The notes under the pieces: model-generated
Database searches by the model: none
What the model was told of the DNA's origin: nothing
The model's input: the letters and a program-made list of their open reading frames with translations, nothing else
Translations under genes and position numbers: made by a program
Source of the DNA: Deinococcus sp. KNUC1210
GTDB taxonomy: Bacteria; Deinococcota; Deinococci; Deinococcales; Deinococcaceae
Length of the DNA: 64,000 nucleotides
NCBI RefSeq assembly: GCF_022344005.1
Contig: NZ_CP092194.1
Coordinates: forward strand, 124,001 to 188,000
Reading direction: 5' to 3'
Shown here: positions 1-8,684 of the stretch, piece after piece
How the letters are laid out: the number at the start of each line of letters is the position of its first letter
Numbering within the stretch: position 1 is the stretch's first letter

Positions 1-396
1 GTGGAGGGAGCCCATACGCTCTTCAACGTGGCGTTTTTCGTGGTGCTCGTCTCGATTCTGATTCAGGGCACGTCGCTGCCGCTGGTGGCGCGTCTGCTGG
101 ATGTGAAGGTGCCGCTCGACCAGCACCAGACCATGCCGCTGGAATATACCCCGACGGGTGCGGGCAAAAACGATCTGGTCGAACTGATCCTGCCCGCGCA
201 TTCTCCGGTGGTCGGACAGCGCATCGTCGATCTGCACCTGCCCGCCGAAGCGCTGATCGTGCTGCTGCGGCGTGGAGACGAATATCTGATTCCCCGTGGC
301 AATACCAAGCTGTACGCGGGCGACGTCCTCCAGATGCTCGGCAGCAAAGCCTTTCTCGATGAGGTACGCGCCCGGACGGCGGCCGAGGATGCCTGA
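1..396 (+). CDS. K+/H+ (CPA1/NhaP2-type) antiporter, C-terminal part
   Basis: Partial gene cut by the window edge; the GTG at base 1 is probably an internal codon. The 131 visible residues begin with the end of the last membrane helix (VAFFVVLVSILIQGTSLP, about residues 10-27), the usual end of a CPA1 sodium/potassium-proton antiporter membrane domain. A cytosolic TrkA-C-like regulatory domain follows (about residues 55-125; LPAHSPVVGQRIVDLHLP and the closing GDVLQMLGS). Such proteins export K+ or Na+ for protons at the inner membrane, with the TrkA-C domain sensing a ligand. Family assignment is firm; which ion it moves cannot be told from this fragment. Confidence 0.8.
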   Translation: MEGAHTLFNVAFFVVLVSILIQGTSLPLVARLLDVKVPLDQHQTMPLEYTPTGAGKNDLVELILPAHSPVVGQRIVDLHLPAEALIVLLRRGDEYLIPRGNTKLYAGDVLQMLGSKAFLDEVRARTAAEDA

Positions 397-411
397 CCCG
401 GCGTGTCGCCG

Positions 412-1068
412 TCAGCCTCCCGGCGTCAGGCGTTGTTCGAGGCGGCGCTGCACCAGTTCCAGCAGACTGCTGATGGCCCAGTAGATCAGCGCCGCGGCCA
501 GGTACGGTCCGAACGGTTCGAAGGTCCGGGCGATCACCAGCTGAGCACTTCGCAGCAGTTCGACCACCGTGATGACCGACACGAGCGAGGTGTCTTTGAC
601 GAGCCCGATCAGGCTGTTGCCCAGGCTCGGCAGGGCCACCCGCGCCGCCTGGGAAGAATCACCAGCGTCATCGTCTGGGCGCGGCTCAGGCCCAGACTGT
701 ACGCCGCTTCCCGCTGGCCCACGGCCACACTCTGAATGGCGGCCCGGATGGTTTCCGACAGATACGCGGCGGTGTTGAGGGTCAGGGCCAGCACGCCGCC
801 CTGAATCGGTGTCAGCGTCAGGCCCAGACTCGGCAGCCCGTAATAGACCACGAAAATCTGCACCAGCAGGGGTGTCCCGCGAATAAACGAGACGTACAGG
901 GCAGCCACCTGACGCAGCGGGGGGAGCGAACAGTCGCAGCAGGGCCACCACCAGACCCAGCGGCAGGCCCAGCACCATCGCCGCCAGCGCAAAGCCGAGC
1001 GTCAGCGGTGTGGCGGCGAGCAGGGTGGGCAGCGCTTCCCACGCACTTCGAAGAATGGCATTATCCAT
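412..1068 (-). pseudogene. Polar amino-acid ABC transporter permease (HisM/GlnP type), two frameshifts
   Basis: Inner-membrane permease of an amino-acid importer. The start at 1068 (MDNAILRSAW) leads into frame one. The conserved core (YVSFIRGTPLLVQIF and the EAA loop AAYSLGLSRAQ) lies in a second frame, and the end (LIGLVKDTSLVSVI) returns to the first. Removing one base from the G6 run at 919-924 and adding one in the GGG at 651-653 restores a continuous permease of about 218 residues. The two indels compensate exactly, so sequencing error is more likely than decay. It lies 117 bp downstream of its likely partner, the binding protein at 1186-1950; no ATPase gene is present in the window. 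Confidence 0.8.
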
Positions 1069-1185
1069 GGCAACGTCTCCAGATGATGAGCAGGCCAGAT
1101 GAAGCGCTCAGGCCCGGCAACGCAAACGCCCCGCAGCACCAAGCCGGGGGCGAAACACGTTCCTGGGCTTCAGTCGGCGCAGGGT

Positions 1186-1950
1186 TCAGGGCTTGCTGAC
1201 ATCCTGGCCGAACCACTGACGGCTGATCTTGGCATAGGTGCCGTCGGCCTTCATCTGCAGCAGCGCCTTGTCGATGGCCGCCTTGAGGCTGGTGTTCGAC
1301 TTTTTCAGCGCGATGCCGACCGGCTCCGGCTGACCGATGATACCTGCGCCCTTGATCGGCAGATTCTGGGATTTGATCAGGTAGCCGACGAGCAGGCGGT
1401 CGTTGTACGCCGCGTCCAGACGCCCGGCTGCCAGATCGGCCAGATATTCGGGTGCGCCGGGGTACGTCACGACGTTGATGCCGCCTGCCGCCCGCAGCTG
1501 CTGCTCGAAGTTGCTGCCCAGGCCCACGCCGACGCGCTTCCCTTTCAGGTCGCTGAGCGTCTGGTACGCGCCGCCGCCCGTCTTGCGAACGATGATCTGC
1601 GGGCTGCTGAAGGCGTAGGGCGCACTGAAGCCGATATTCTTCTGACGCTCTGCCGTGATACCGACCTGATTGATGATCACGTCGTATTTATCGACCTGAA
1701 GCCCGGCCAGGATGCCGCTCCACTCCGTCAGGACAAACTGAGGCTTGAGGCCGAGTTTGGCGGCGACCGCCTTGGCGATGTCCACGTCGAAGCCCGTCAG
1801 GTTGCCCTGGGCATCCTTGTACGAGAACGGCGGGTAGGTGCCCTCCTGCCCGATGGTGAGGACTCCTTTGGTGACAGTGGCAGGCGAGACGGCGGCGGCG
1901 CTGGAACTGGCGATCAGCAAGGCGAGCGCGAGTTGTTTGAATCGTTGCAT
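1186..1950 (-). CDS. Amino-acid ABC transporter substrate-binding protein (family 3)
   Basis: 254-residue exported receptor for an amino-acid importer. A signal peptide covers about the first 20 residues (MQRFKQLALALLIASSSAAA). The mature part has the family-3 signatures GQEGTYPPFSY, GFDVDIAKAVAAKLG and the hinge region LKGKRVGVGLGSNFEQQL. I chose the ATG at 1950 because it carries an AGGAG site at good spacing and puts the signal peptide at the terminus; longer in-frame starts would bury it. The frameshifted permease lies downstream on the same strand and a promoter candidate lies at 2034-2062. Ligand is not predictable; cystine, arginine or glutamine-type ligands are all possible. Confidence 0.88.
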   Translation of the reverse strand: MQRFKQLALALLIASSSAAAVSPATVTKGVLTIGQEGTYPPFSYKDAQGNLTGFDVDIAKAVAAKLGLKPQFVLTEWSGILAGLQVDKYDVIINQVGITAERQKNIGFSAPYAFSSPQIIVRKTGGGAYQTLSDLKGKRVGVGLGSNFEQQLRAAGGINVVTYPGAPEYLADLAAGRLDAAYNDRLLVGYLIKSQNLPIKGAGIIGQPEPVGIALKKSNTSLKAAIDKALLQMKADGTYAKISRQWFGQDVSKP

Positions 1951-2312
1951 ATGAATTCTCCTGCTGTGCCAACGGAAGCACGGATGGTACAGTTCTGCGG
2001 CCCGTCCGAAAAGTCCGGGTCGGGAGCGTGCACAGACTACACCAGTAGATAATTTTTGTAAACTTCTCTGCTCGGCCTCAGGAGGGAAGCCGGTGAGACT
2101 GCGAAGCAGCCGTGTCCTCGTGAACGGAAGGGACGCCAATCCACAGAAAACTGCATTCCCAATTTCCGAGACAGGTCATCACAGGCGTCGGCCTCAGGAC
2201 CGAACTGAAAGCAGGCAGCTTTCCCGCGAAGCCGCCTGCCGCCGTTGTTTACTTTCAGTGTGAAAGTCGAGCTGGCCCGCTCCACGCTGGCGTGGCTACA
2301 CAGCCCCTTTGA
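1951..2312. other. Intergenic region with a 17-bp palindrome
   Basis: No convincing gene. It holds the promoter candidate at 2034-2062, a perfect palindrome ACTTTCAGTGTGAAAGT at 2251-2267 (7-bp arms, 3-bp centre) and a short hairpin CCACGCTGGCGTGG at 2282-2295 just past the nitrilase stop. The palindrome could be an operator or an end-of-transcript structure; no T-run follows it on either strand. Confidence 0.5.
2034..2062 (-). promoter_or_regulatory. Candidate sigma-70 promoter for the amino-acid ABC operon
   Basis: On the minus strand TTTACA (2062-2057) is followed after 17 bp by TAGTCT (2039-2034). The -35 box matches consensus at 5 of 6 bases, the -10 box only at 3 of 6. It lies about 85 bp upstream of the binding-protein start at 1950. 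Position and spacing are good; activity is inferred. Confidence 0.45.
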
Positions 2313-3176
2313 TCAATCGTTTCGGTCCGGATTCCAGCGTTCCGGTGACATTTCTCCGCCGTAGAGCGGCAGCCTGATCGGGGTGTCGCCGGGCTGGAAC
2401 TGGCTCCAGGGCCGTGTCAGGCCCGCCGTGCCGTAGGTGCGAGCACGTTCTCCATGCCCGAGGTCGAGCACATCGGTCAGCACCGTGACGTTCGCGCCAC
2501 TGGCCGAGGCCCGCACCAGTCCCTCCGGGTCCACGATCAGGCTCTGGCCCGTGCCGACTGGCCCCGCCGCGTTCACGCTGACCACGAAGACCTGATTGAC
2601 GATGGCGTTTGCCCGTGCCAGGATCACTTCCTGAGCGCGGTCACACGTCGTCGTCTTGACCACGTTCAGCACGACCTGTGCGCCCATCCAGGCCAGATGC
2701 CGGGTGACTTCGGGAAACCAGGCGTCGTAGCAGATGGAAAAGCCCGCTCGCCCGATGTCCGGCAGATCGAAGGTCACGAACGCCTCGCCGGGGTCGAAGG
2801 GTTCATAGGGCCGCCAGGGAAAGAGTTTGCGGTAGGTGGCGGCCAGCTTTCCTTCCGGCGAGAGCGCCACCGCCGTATTGAAGAGTTGCCCGGCGGGGCC
2901 GCGCTCGCACACGCTGCCGGGAACCAGCCAGACCCCCAGGTCGCCCGCCAGTTGCGCCAGCGTCTGAAGGCGTGGCCCGTCCAGCGGTTCGGCACTCGCG
3001 TTCAGTTCGCTCTTGCCCGCCGCGCCGCCGAAGAGGTGCAGTTCGGGGTAGACGATCAGCCGGGTCTGGGGAAACGAGCCGAGCAGCGACTCGACCGAGG
3101 CCGTGAAGTCGCTCAGCGGCGCAGTGAGCGGAAACGGCGCGTCCTGCACCACCGCGATGGGCAACACTCTAGCCAT
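2313..3176 (-). CDS. Carbon-nitrogen hydrolase (nitrilase superfamily)
   Basis: 287-residue soluble amidase or nitrilase-type hydrolase. The catalytic triad of the superfamily is visible: Glu in YPELHL (about residue 44), Lys in YRKLFPW (about 117) and Cys in ICYDAWFPE (about 149). These enzymes cleave C-N bonds of amides, carbamoyl groups or nitriles. The ATG at 3176 has an AGG-type site and lies 10 bp after the HisD-like gene, so it is the last gene of the leftward catabolic operon. The context suggests it releases ammonia or opens an amide in the substrate handled by that operon. The exact substrate is unknown. Confidence 0.85.
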   Translation of the reverse strand: MARVLPIAVVQDAPFPLTAPLSDFTASVESLLGSFPQTRLIVYPELHLFGGAAGKSELNASAEPLDGPRLQTLAQLAGDLGVWLVPGSVCERGPAGQLFNTAVALSPEGKLAATYRKLFPWRPYEPFDPGEAFVTFDLPDIGRAGFSICYDAWFPEVTRHLAWMGAQVVLNVVKTTTCDRAQEVILARANAIVNQVFVVSVNAAGPVGTGQSLIVDPEGLVRASASGANVTVLTDVLDLGHGERARTYGTAGLTRPWSQFQPGDTPIRLPLYGGEMSPERWNPDRND

Positions 3177-3186
3177 CACAGACCTG

Positions 3187-4455
3187 CTAGCGAATGCGCA
3201 GGCGCATGGAATCGGCGTGACCGATCATGCCCTCGGTGTCGGCCATGCGGATAAAGGGCGGGGCAACGGTGGCGTTCGCGGCGTCCGAGACTCGCTGCCA
3301 GGTCACGGTCTTGATGAATTTGCCCACCCACAGCCCCCCGGTGTACCGGGCGGCGCGGCTGGTGGGCAGCACGTGGTTGGTGCCGATGCCCTTGTCGCCG
3401 TAAGCGACGGTGGCGTTCTGGCCCAGGAACAGCGAGCCGTAGTTGGTCAGGCGCTGCAGATACCACTCCGGGTCACGGGTCATCACTTCCAGATGCTCGG
3501 AGGCCACCTGATCCGACACCTTCACCATTTCCTCGTCGTCTGCCACCAGCATGATCTCGCCGTAATCGCGCCAGGACGCGCCGGCAGCGTCGGCGGTGGG
3601 CAGGATGGCAAGCTGGCGCTCGATCTGCTTGCTCACCTCTTCGGCCACCGCACGCGACGACGTGATCAGGACCGACTGTGAGTTGGTACCGTGCTCGGCC
3701 TGGGCCAGCAGATCGGCGGCCACCTTTTCAGGGTCTGCACTTTCATCGGCCAGAATGCAGATTTCGGTCGGCCCAGCCAGCAGATCGATGCCCACCACGC
3801 CGAACAGCTGTCGCTTGGCCTCGGCAACGTAGGCATTTCCTGCACCCACGATCATATCCACGGCTTCCAGCGGCGGCGCACCGTCCAGCCCGAAGGCCAT
3901 CGCCGCCATCGCCTGAGCGCCGCCAATCGCGTAGATCTCGTCGGCACCACTCTTGACCATGCCGTACAGCTGCAGGGCATTGACTTTGCCGGTGCCGCGC
4001 TGAATCGGCGCACACGCCACGATGCGCTTCACGCCCGCCACCTTCGGCACGCCGATGGTCATGACCGCCGAGGCCAGAATGGGGTACCGCCCGCCGGGAA
4101 TATACGACCCCACCGCATTCACCGGAATCTGCTTCTGTCCGATGGTCACGCCCGGCAGCGTCTCTTCCTCAAAGTCGGTCAGGGTGCGGCGCTGAAGTTC
4201 GGCGAAGTGCTTGACCTGAGCGATGCTGAAATCAATCGCGCTCGTGACCCGCTCATCCAGACCGCTCAGCTGCGCCTGAATATCGGCTTCAGACAGGCGA
4301 AGTTCAGCGGGCGCAAAGCCGTCGAACTTCTCGCTGTAGCGGCGCACCGCATCTACGCCTTCTTTCTCAACATCCGAGATGATGCGCGACACGGTGTCCT
4401 GAATTTCCTGATTGACGGCTGCGGGCTGCGGTGGGGCTTTCTTGAAATATTCCAT
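3187..4455 (-). CDS. Histidinol dehydrogenase-family oxidoreductase (HisD paralogue 1)
   Basis: 422-residue NAD- and Zn-dependent dehydrogenase of the HisD fold, which oxidises an alcohol to an acid in two steps. The key residues are kept: zinc ligands Gln252 and His255 (QAEHG), catalytic Glu320-His321 (ASEHL), the GDKGIGTNHVLPT segment with the Asp ligand, and C-terminal His413 (GHADSMRLR). The start at 4455 has an AGGAG site; a longer in-frame start lacks one. The neighbours are a sugar importer and NTF2-like proteins, not histidine genes, so a catabolic role such as that of sulfopropanediol dehydrogenase HpsN is more likely than histidine synthesis. A second paralogue is at 14311-15609. 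Confidence 0.88.
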   Translation of the reverse strand: MEYFKKAPPQPAAVNQEIQDTVSRIISDVEKEGVDAVRRYSEKFDGFAPAELRLSEADIQAQLSGLDERVTSAIDFSIAQVKHFAELQRRTLTDFEEETLPGVTIGQKQIPVNAVGSYIPGGRYPILASAVMTIGVPKVAGVKRIVACAPIQRGTGKVNALQLYGMVKSGADEIYAIGGAQAMAAMAFGLDGAPPLEAVDMIVGAGNAYVAEAKRQLFGVVGIDLLAGPTEICILADESADPEKVAADLLAQAEHGTNSQSVLITSSRAVAEEVSKQIERQLAILPTADAAGASWRDYGEIMLVADDEEMVKVSDQVASEHLEVMTRDPEWYLQRLTNYGSLFLGQNATVAYGDKGIGTNHVLPTSRAARYTGGLWVGKFIKTVTWQRVSDAANATVAPPFIRMADTEGMIGHADSMRLRIR

Positions 4456-4537
4456 ACGACAACTCCTGAATGGGAAAGAATCTGAAAAGGGAACGAAGGT
4501 GAGAGAAACCATCTGACGGGTGTGCCTTCCAGCTGCT

Positions 4538-5533
4538 TCAGCCAGCCCTGATCAGCTGCCTCAGCAGGTCGACTTCGTTGAAGAGCATGAACTCGCGCAC
4601 GAACCTTGCCGCCCATCAGGCCAAAGTGGCTGATGCCGGTGACGCGTACGCGCTGGCCGCTGGGGGGCCGTACACGCTGGGGCCGTCGTGGGTGCCCATG
4701 AACGTCCAGCGGGCGGCCACCTTATTACCCTGATACGTCACCTCGTCGGGCTGAAGAACCGCGTCGGGGAAGGCCGAGAGCAGTTGCAGCAGGAAGGCTT
4801 GCAGGTCGGCGTGCCCCTGAAGGCGGCGGTTGCCCGGCCCCCAGATCACCGCGTCCGGCGCGTAGAAGTCGCTGACCGCGCTGAGCATTCGGGCATTCCA
4901 GATCAGGCCGTACAGCCGTCCGGGCAGTTCGGCGGGATTGGACGGGTCGCCCTCCAGCACGAGTGGCGGAGCCTGCTGTCCCTGAGCCCGGACCAGTTCG
5001 CCGTGGGTCTGCGAGGCTGCGGGCGCGGCGCTCTGTGGCTGGCGGCTGATCCACTCGCCTGGGTCGTGCCCCAGCTGGCGCAGCAGGGCGGCCTCGTCAC
5101 GTACCAGCCACTCTTCCACCACCCGCCCCACTCGCAGCCGCCGCTGCACGAGAACGCGAATCTGCACGGCTGCCCCGCTGGGTGGCCCATAGATGCCATG
5201 TCCGAGGTGCCGACCACTCCAGGTGACGCGCTGCGAAACCGTGCCGTCCTGTTCGTTGCCACTCCAGATCGTTTCAGTGTCCAGCACGCGCAGGTCGGGA
5301 AAGGCGGCCAGCGTCTGAAGCGCGATGGTCATCACCGCGTCACGCCCGTAGTGTTCGGCGCTTTCCAGATGAAACGGCGTGTTGTGGGCGTAGTCCTCGT
5401 AGATCAGGCCAAGCGCTTTGTCGTTCCAGACGCGGTGTAGGTCATGAAGCAGGGGCGAGTCGGCTCCAACTGCGCTCCTGAGTTCGTCCGGATCGTGGGC
5501 ATACAGGTTGGGGGTCAGGTCTTCAGAGGGCAC
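4538..5533 (-). pseudogene. NTF2/SnoaL-like two-domain protein 3, two frameshifts near the C-terminus
   Basis: Third of three tandem two-domain NTF2/SnoaL-like proteins and the most diverged. The start is taken as the GTG at 5533, overlapping the upstream stop by 11 bp. Each half has the LIYEDYAHNTPFH / WNARMLSAVSDFYAPD pattern and a YGPP turn. Near the end the frame is lost at the G6 run 4662-4667 (one base short). A second indel near 4601-4605 restores it, giving a tail REFMLFNEVDLLRQL ending at the TGA at 4538-4540, which matches the tails of its paralogues. The two changes compensate, so the gene may be intact in the real genome. Function is unknown; the fold binds small hydrophobic or sugar-like ligands or acts as a cyclase or isomerase. 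Confidence 0.72.
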
Positions 5534-6611
5534 CCAACGCCCCGATCTGCCCGTACAGCTGCTTGAGCAGTTCAAATTCGTTGAAGACCGTCCATTCCCG
5601 CGTGATCTTGCCGTCCTGAACACTCTGATGACTGATCACGATCATCGAGATGCGCCGCCCGGTGGGTGCGCCATACGGCCCGTAACCCTCGTGGGTGCCC
5701 TGAAAAGTGCAGCGAGTCGCCACGCGGTACCCTCGCTCGGCGTCGCCCAGCACGCACTGATGATCGATATTGACCGCCAGATCGGGAAAGCAGGCCATCA
5801 GAGTAATCACGAAATTCTCGTAATCGCCGTGTCCGTACAGTTTGCGCGAGTCGGGCACAAAGGCCACAGCGGTCGGGGCGTAATGCTCGCGCACCATATT
5901 GATCAGGCGGGCATTCCACATGTTCTGGACGACAGCGCGAATAAAGCCTTGCGGGTCTTCCCTGCCGTCTGGCACGACGGCGAAGGCGGGCGACTGCTGG
6001 CCGGTGGGCAGGCGGTCAATCTCGCCGTGCGTGTGCGGCGTCGCGGGCAGCACCGCCCGTTTCGCCAGGGCCAGCGGGTCATAGCCCATCTGCTTGATGA
6101 TGGTCACGCCGTCGTGGGTCAGCCACTCTTCCACGATCAGATTCCGGCGGATCAGGCAGTCGGCAATGCCCCAGTAAAAAATTTTGCGGCCTGTGGGCGG
6201 GCCGTATTCGGTGTACCCGCTATGTGTTGCGGTGTTGACGTGGCGGTGAGACGTGTAATAGCCCGCTTCCTCGTCTCCGCCCCAGATCACGTCGTCGGCG
6301 TAGGCCCGCAGATCGCCCCAGATCGCCTGATTTTGCAGGGTGTTCTGCACCACCTGTTCGCGCCCGTAGAAGCTGCCCCCGCTGGCGGTGTGAACCAGCG
6401 CATTGTGCGCGTAGTGGGTATAGATCAGCCCGATGGCCTTCTCTTCCCAGATCTTGTGGGTACACCGGACGATATAATCCACGATGTCCACGTAATCGGC
6501 GTCGAAGCCGCTCAGGGCGTGTCTGCGCCCACTCCCGGCCGCCTCCACGAACTCGGCGTAATCGGGGCGGGTGGCGAAGTCGAAGACGGGCAGGGTGGAA
6601 TCGGTGGTCAC
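5523..6611 (-). CDS. NTF2/SnoaL-like two-domain protein 2
   Basis: 362 residues made of two related alpha+beta NTF2-like cone domains (about residues 30-175 and 205-355). Each has a helix with WEEKAIGLIYTHYAHN or WNARLINMVREHYAP, a mid-domain FPDL or W-rich strand and a YGPPTGR / YGAPTGR loop. A linker HTHGEIDRLPTGQQSP joins them. The family includes SnoaL-like cyclases and many proteins without assigned activity. It is very close in protein and DNA sequence to the upstream gene at 6615-7688, from which it is separated by 3 bp, so the pair is a recent tandem duplication. Co-transcribed with the importer and HisD-like genes; probably a pathway enzyme or ligand-binding accessory. Confidence 0.8.
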   Translation of the reverse strand: MTTDSTLPVFDFATRPDYAEFVEAAGSGRRHALSGFDADYVDIVDYIVRCTHKIWEEKAIGLIYTHYAHNALVHTASGGSFYGREQVVQNTLQNQAIWGDLRAYADDVIWGGDEEAGYYTSHRHVNTATHSGYTEYGPPTGRKIFYWGIADCLIRRNLIVEEWLTHDGVTIIKQMGYDPLALAKRAVLPATPHTHGEIDRLPTGQQSPAFAVVPDGREDPQGFIRAVVQNMWNARLINMVREHYAPTAVAFVPDSRKLYGHGDYENFVITLMACFPDLAVNIDHQCVLGDAERGYRVATRCTFQGTHEGYGPYGAPTGRRISMIVISHQSVQDGKITREWTVFNEFELLKQLYGQIGALGAL

Positions 6612-6614
6612 GGA

Positions 6615-7688
6615 TCAAGCCTCCAGATGGCCGTATAACTGCTTGAGTAGAGCGTATTCATCGAAGATCGTCCATTCCTGCACGATCTTGCCATTTCTGA
6701 TGATGTGGTGGCTGATGACGATCAGGAAGATGCGCCGCCCGGTGGGTGCGCCATACGGCCCGTAGCCCTCGTGGGTGCCCTGAAAGGTGCAGCGGGTCGC
6801 CACGCGATATCCGCCGCGCTCGTCGCCCTGCATGCACTGATGGTCGATATTGACCGCCAGATCTGGAAAGCAGGCCATCATGGTGATCACGAAGTTCTCG
6901 TAATCGCCGTGTCCGTACAGTTTGCGAGAATCGGGCAGGAACGCGACGTGCCCGGCAGAGTAATGCTCGCGCACCAGATTGATCAGGCGGGCATTCCACA
7001 TGTTCTGGACGACAGCGCGAATAAAGCCCTGCGGGTCTTCCCTGCCGTCTGGCACGGCGGCGAATTCCGGCGATTGCTGACCGGTGGGCAGACGGTCGAT
7101 CTCGCCGTGCGTCCAGGGCGTGCGCGGCAGCACCGCCCGTTTCGCCAGGGCCAGCGGATCGAAGCCCATCTGCCGGATCTCGGTCAGGGTATCGGAGGCC
7201 AGCCACTCTTCCACGATGCGGTTCTCGCGCACGAAGCAGTCGGCAATGCCCCAGCGGTGGATTTTGCGCCCGCTGGGCGGGCCGTACTCGCTGTACCCGG
7301 TGTGGGTGCCGACGCTGGAAACGCGGTGCGAGCTGTAAAACCCGTCTGTTTCGTTGCCGCTCCAGATCACGTCGTCGGCGTAGGCGCGGCGTTCCGCGTA
7401 CATGGCGATGCGCTGAAGGGTGTTGGTCATCATCGCTTCGCGTCCATACATGATGCCGCTGGAATAATGCACCAGGATGTTGTGGGCGTAGTGGGTGTAG
7501 ATCAGCCCGACCGCCTTCTCTTCCCAGATCTTGTGGGTACACCGGACGATATAGTCCACGATATCGGTGTAATCGGCGTCAAAGCCCCGGAGTGGCTGGC
7601 GGCGTCCGGTGTTGGCGGCCAGTGCAAATTCGGAATAGTCGGGGCGGACAGCGAAATCGAATACGGGGAGAGTGGCGGTATCTTCCAT
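6615..7688 (-). CDS. NTF2/SnoaL-like two-domain protein 1
   Basis: 357 residues with the same two-domain NTF2/SnoaL-like architecture as the next gene and near-identical blocks (DADYTDIVDYIVRCTHKIWE, GEIDRLPTGQQSP, NVREHYS-like helix, YGAPTGRRI). The ATG at 7688 has an AAGGAAG site and aligns with the paralogue's start MTTDSTLPVFDF; the longer in-frame start at 7796 adds a basic, low-complexity stretch and is unlikely. It follows the permease gene by 132 bp and is first of the three NTF2 genes. No catalytic residues can be assigned from sequence alone. Confidence 0.82.
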   Translation of the reverse strand: MEDTATLPVFDFAVRPDYSEFALAANTGRRQPLRGFDADYTDIVDYIVRCTHKIWEEKAVGLIYTHYAHNILVHYSSGIMYGREAMMTNTLQRIAMYAERRAYADDVIWSGNETDGFYSSHRVSSVGTHTGYSEYGPPSGRKIHRWGIADCFVRENRIVEEWLASDTLTEIRQMGFDPLALAKRAVLPRTPWTHGEIDRLPTGQQSPEFAAVPDGREDPQGFIRAVVQNMWNARLINLVREHYSAGHVAFLPDSRKLYGHGDYENFVITMMACFPDLAVNIDHQCMQGDERGGYRVATRCTFQGTHEGYGPYGAPTGRRIFLIVISHHIIRNGKIVQEWTIFDEYALLKQLYGHLEA

Positions 7689-7820
7689 GGTCTTCCTTTT
7701 GCGTTCCCGTGCCGGGGCGCTCGCCCTGCGGGCTGGACGCGCCGAGACGGACTGATCGGACTCGGCCTGCGGGGGCGTTCGTTTTCTGTGGGTCACGCGT
7801 TCCTCATCTGACGGCGTGCC

Positions 7821-8684
7821 TCACTTGACCGCTCCCACCGTGATGCCCTCTACGAAATACTTGCGGATAAACAGCGACATCACCATGATCGGCACCATCA
7901 CGATCAGCCCTGCGGCCGCGAGCTGCTGCCACTCGGGGCCGCGAGGCCCGCTGATGCTCTGAATGGCGATGGGCAGTGTCAGCGAGTTCTGGCGCGTCAG
8001 GATCAGCGCGAAGAAATACTCGTTCCAGGCCGAGATGAAGGCGAATACTGCCGAAACCAGAATGCCCGGCATCACCAGCGGAAACGTGACCAGTCGCAGC
8101 GTCTGGAGTTCGTTGCAGCCGTCGATGAACGACGCTTCCTCGACCTCGACCGGCAGCGCGTCGAAGAAGCCGCGCAGCATCCAGATGGCGTAGGGCAGCG
8201 TGAACGAGAGATAGATGATGACGAGCGCGATGGGCGTATCGATCAGGCCCGCCGAGCGGAACAGCGTGAAAAACGGAATGGCGACCACCACTGCCGGAAT
8301 GAACTGGGTGATCAGGATGATGAGCGACAGCGATTCGCGTCCCCGGAAGCGGTGCCGGGCCAGCACGTAGGCGGCGGCGGCTCCCAGCGGCACGGTGATG
8401 GCAACCGTCAGGCAGGCCACCAGCGCACTGATCCAGATGTGCGACCCCAGCGAGGTCGGCTCGGAGAAGATGGCGTGAAAGTTGTCGAGTGTGGGCTGAA
8501 AGAACACCTTGGTCGAAAAGGCGTCGACTTCGGTCTTGAAGGCGGTCAGCACCATCCAGACGAGCGGAAACATCACGAAGAAGATCACGGCGAGCGTGGC
8601 GAGCGTTCCCGCGCCGTCTTCCAGTCGGCGGCGCAGCGGCACCTGCTTTGGCTTGGAGGTGGGCAGACTGTTCAGGGTGGTCAT
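7821..8684 (-). CDS. Carbohydrate ABC transporter permease (MalG type)
   Basis: 287-residue inner-membrane permease of a CUT1 sugar importer with six predicted helices. The first is LATLAVIFFVMFPLVWMVLT (about residues 27-46). The cytoplasmic EAA loop that docks the ATPase is VEEASFIDGCNELQTLRLV, followed by FPLVMPG. The end VEGITVGAVKG-type tail (EGITVGAVK) is typical of MalG homologues. The ATG at 8684 shares one base with the stop of the MalF-type gene (TGATG), so the two are translationally coupled. No ATPase gene lies nearby; a shared MsmX/MalK-type ATPase elsewhere is probably used. Confidence 0.92.
   Translation of the reverse strand: MTTLNSLPTSKPKQVPLRRRLEDGAGTLATLAVIFFVMFPLVWMVLTAFKTEVDAFSTKVFFQPTLDNFHAIFSEPTSLGSHIWISALVACLTVAITVPLGAAAAYVLARHRFRGRESLSLIILITQFIPAVVVAIPFFTLFRSAGLIDTPIALVIIYLSFTLPYAIWMLRGFFDALPVEVEEASFIDGCNELQTLRLVTFPLVMPGILVSAVFAFISAWNEYFFALILTRQNSLTLPIAIQSISGPRGPEWQQLAAAGLIVMVPIMVMSLFIRKYFVEGITVGAVK

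Noticed and set aside
2037..2285. 82-codon open frame on the minus strand
   Set aside because: Arg/Ser-rich, no SD, overlaps the promoter candidate of the binding-protein operon; no family features.
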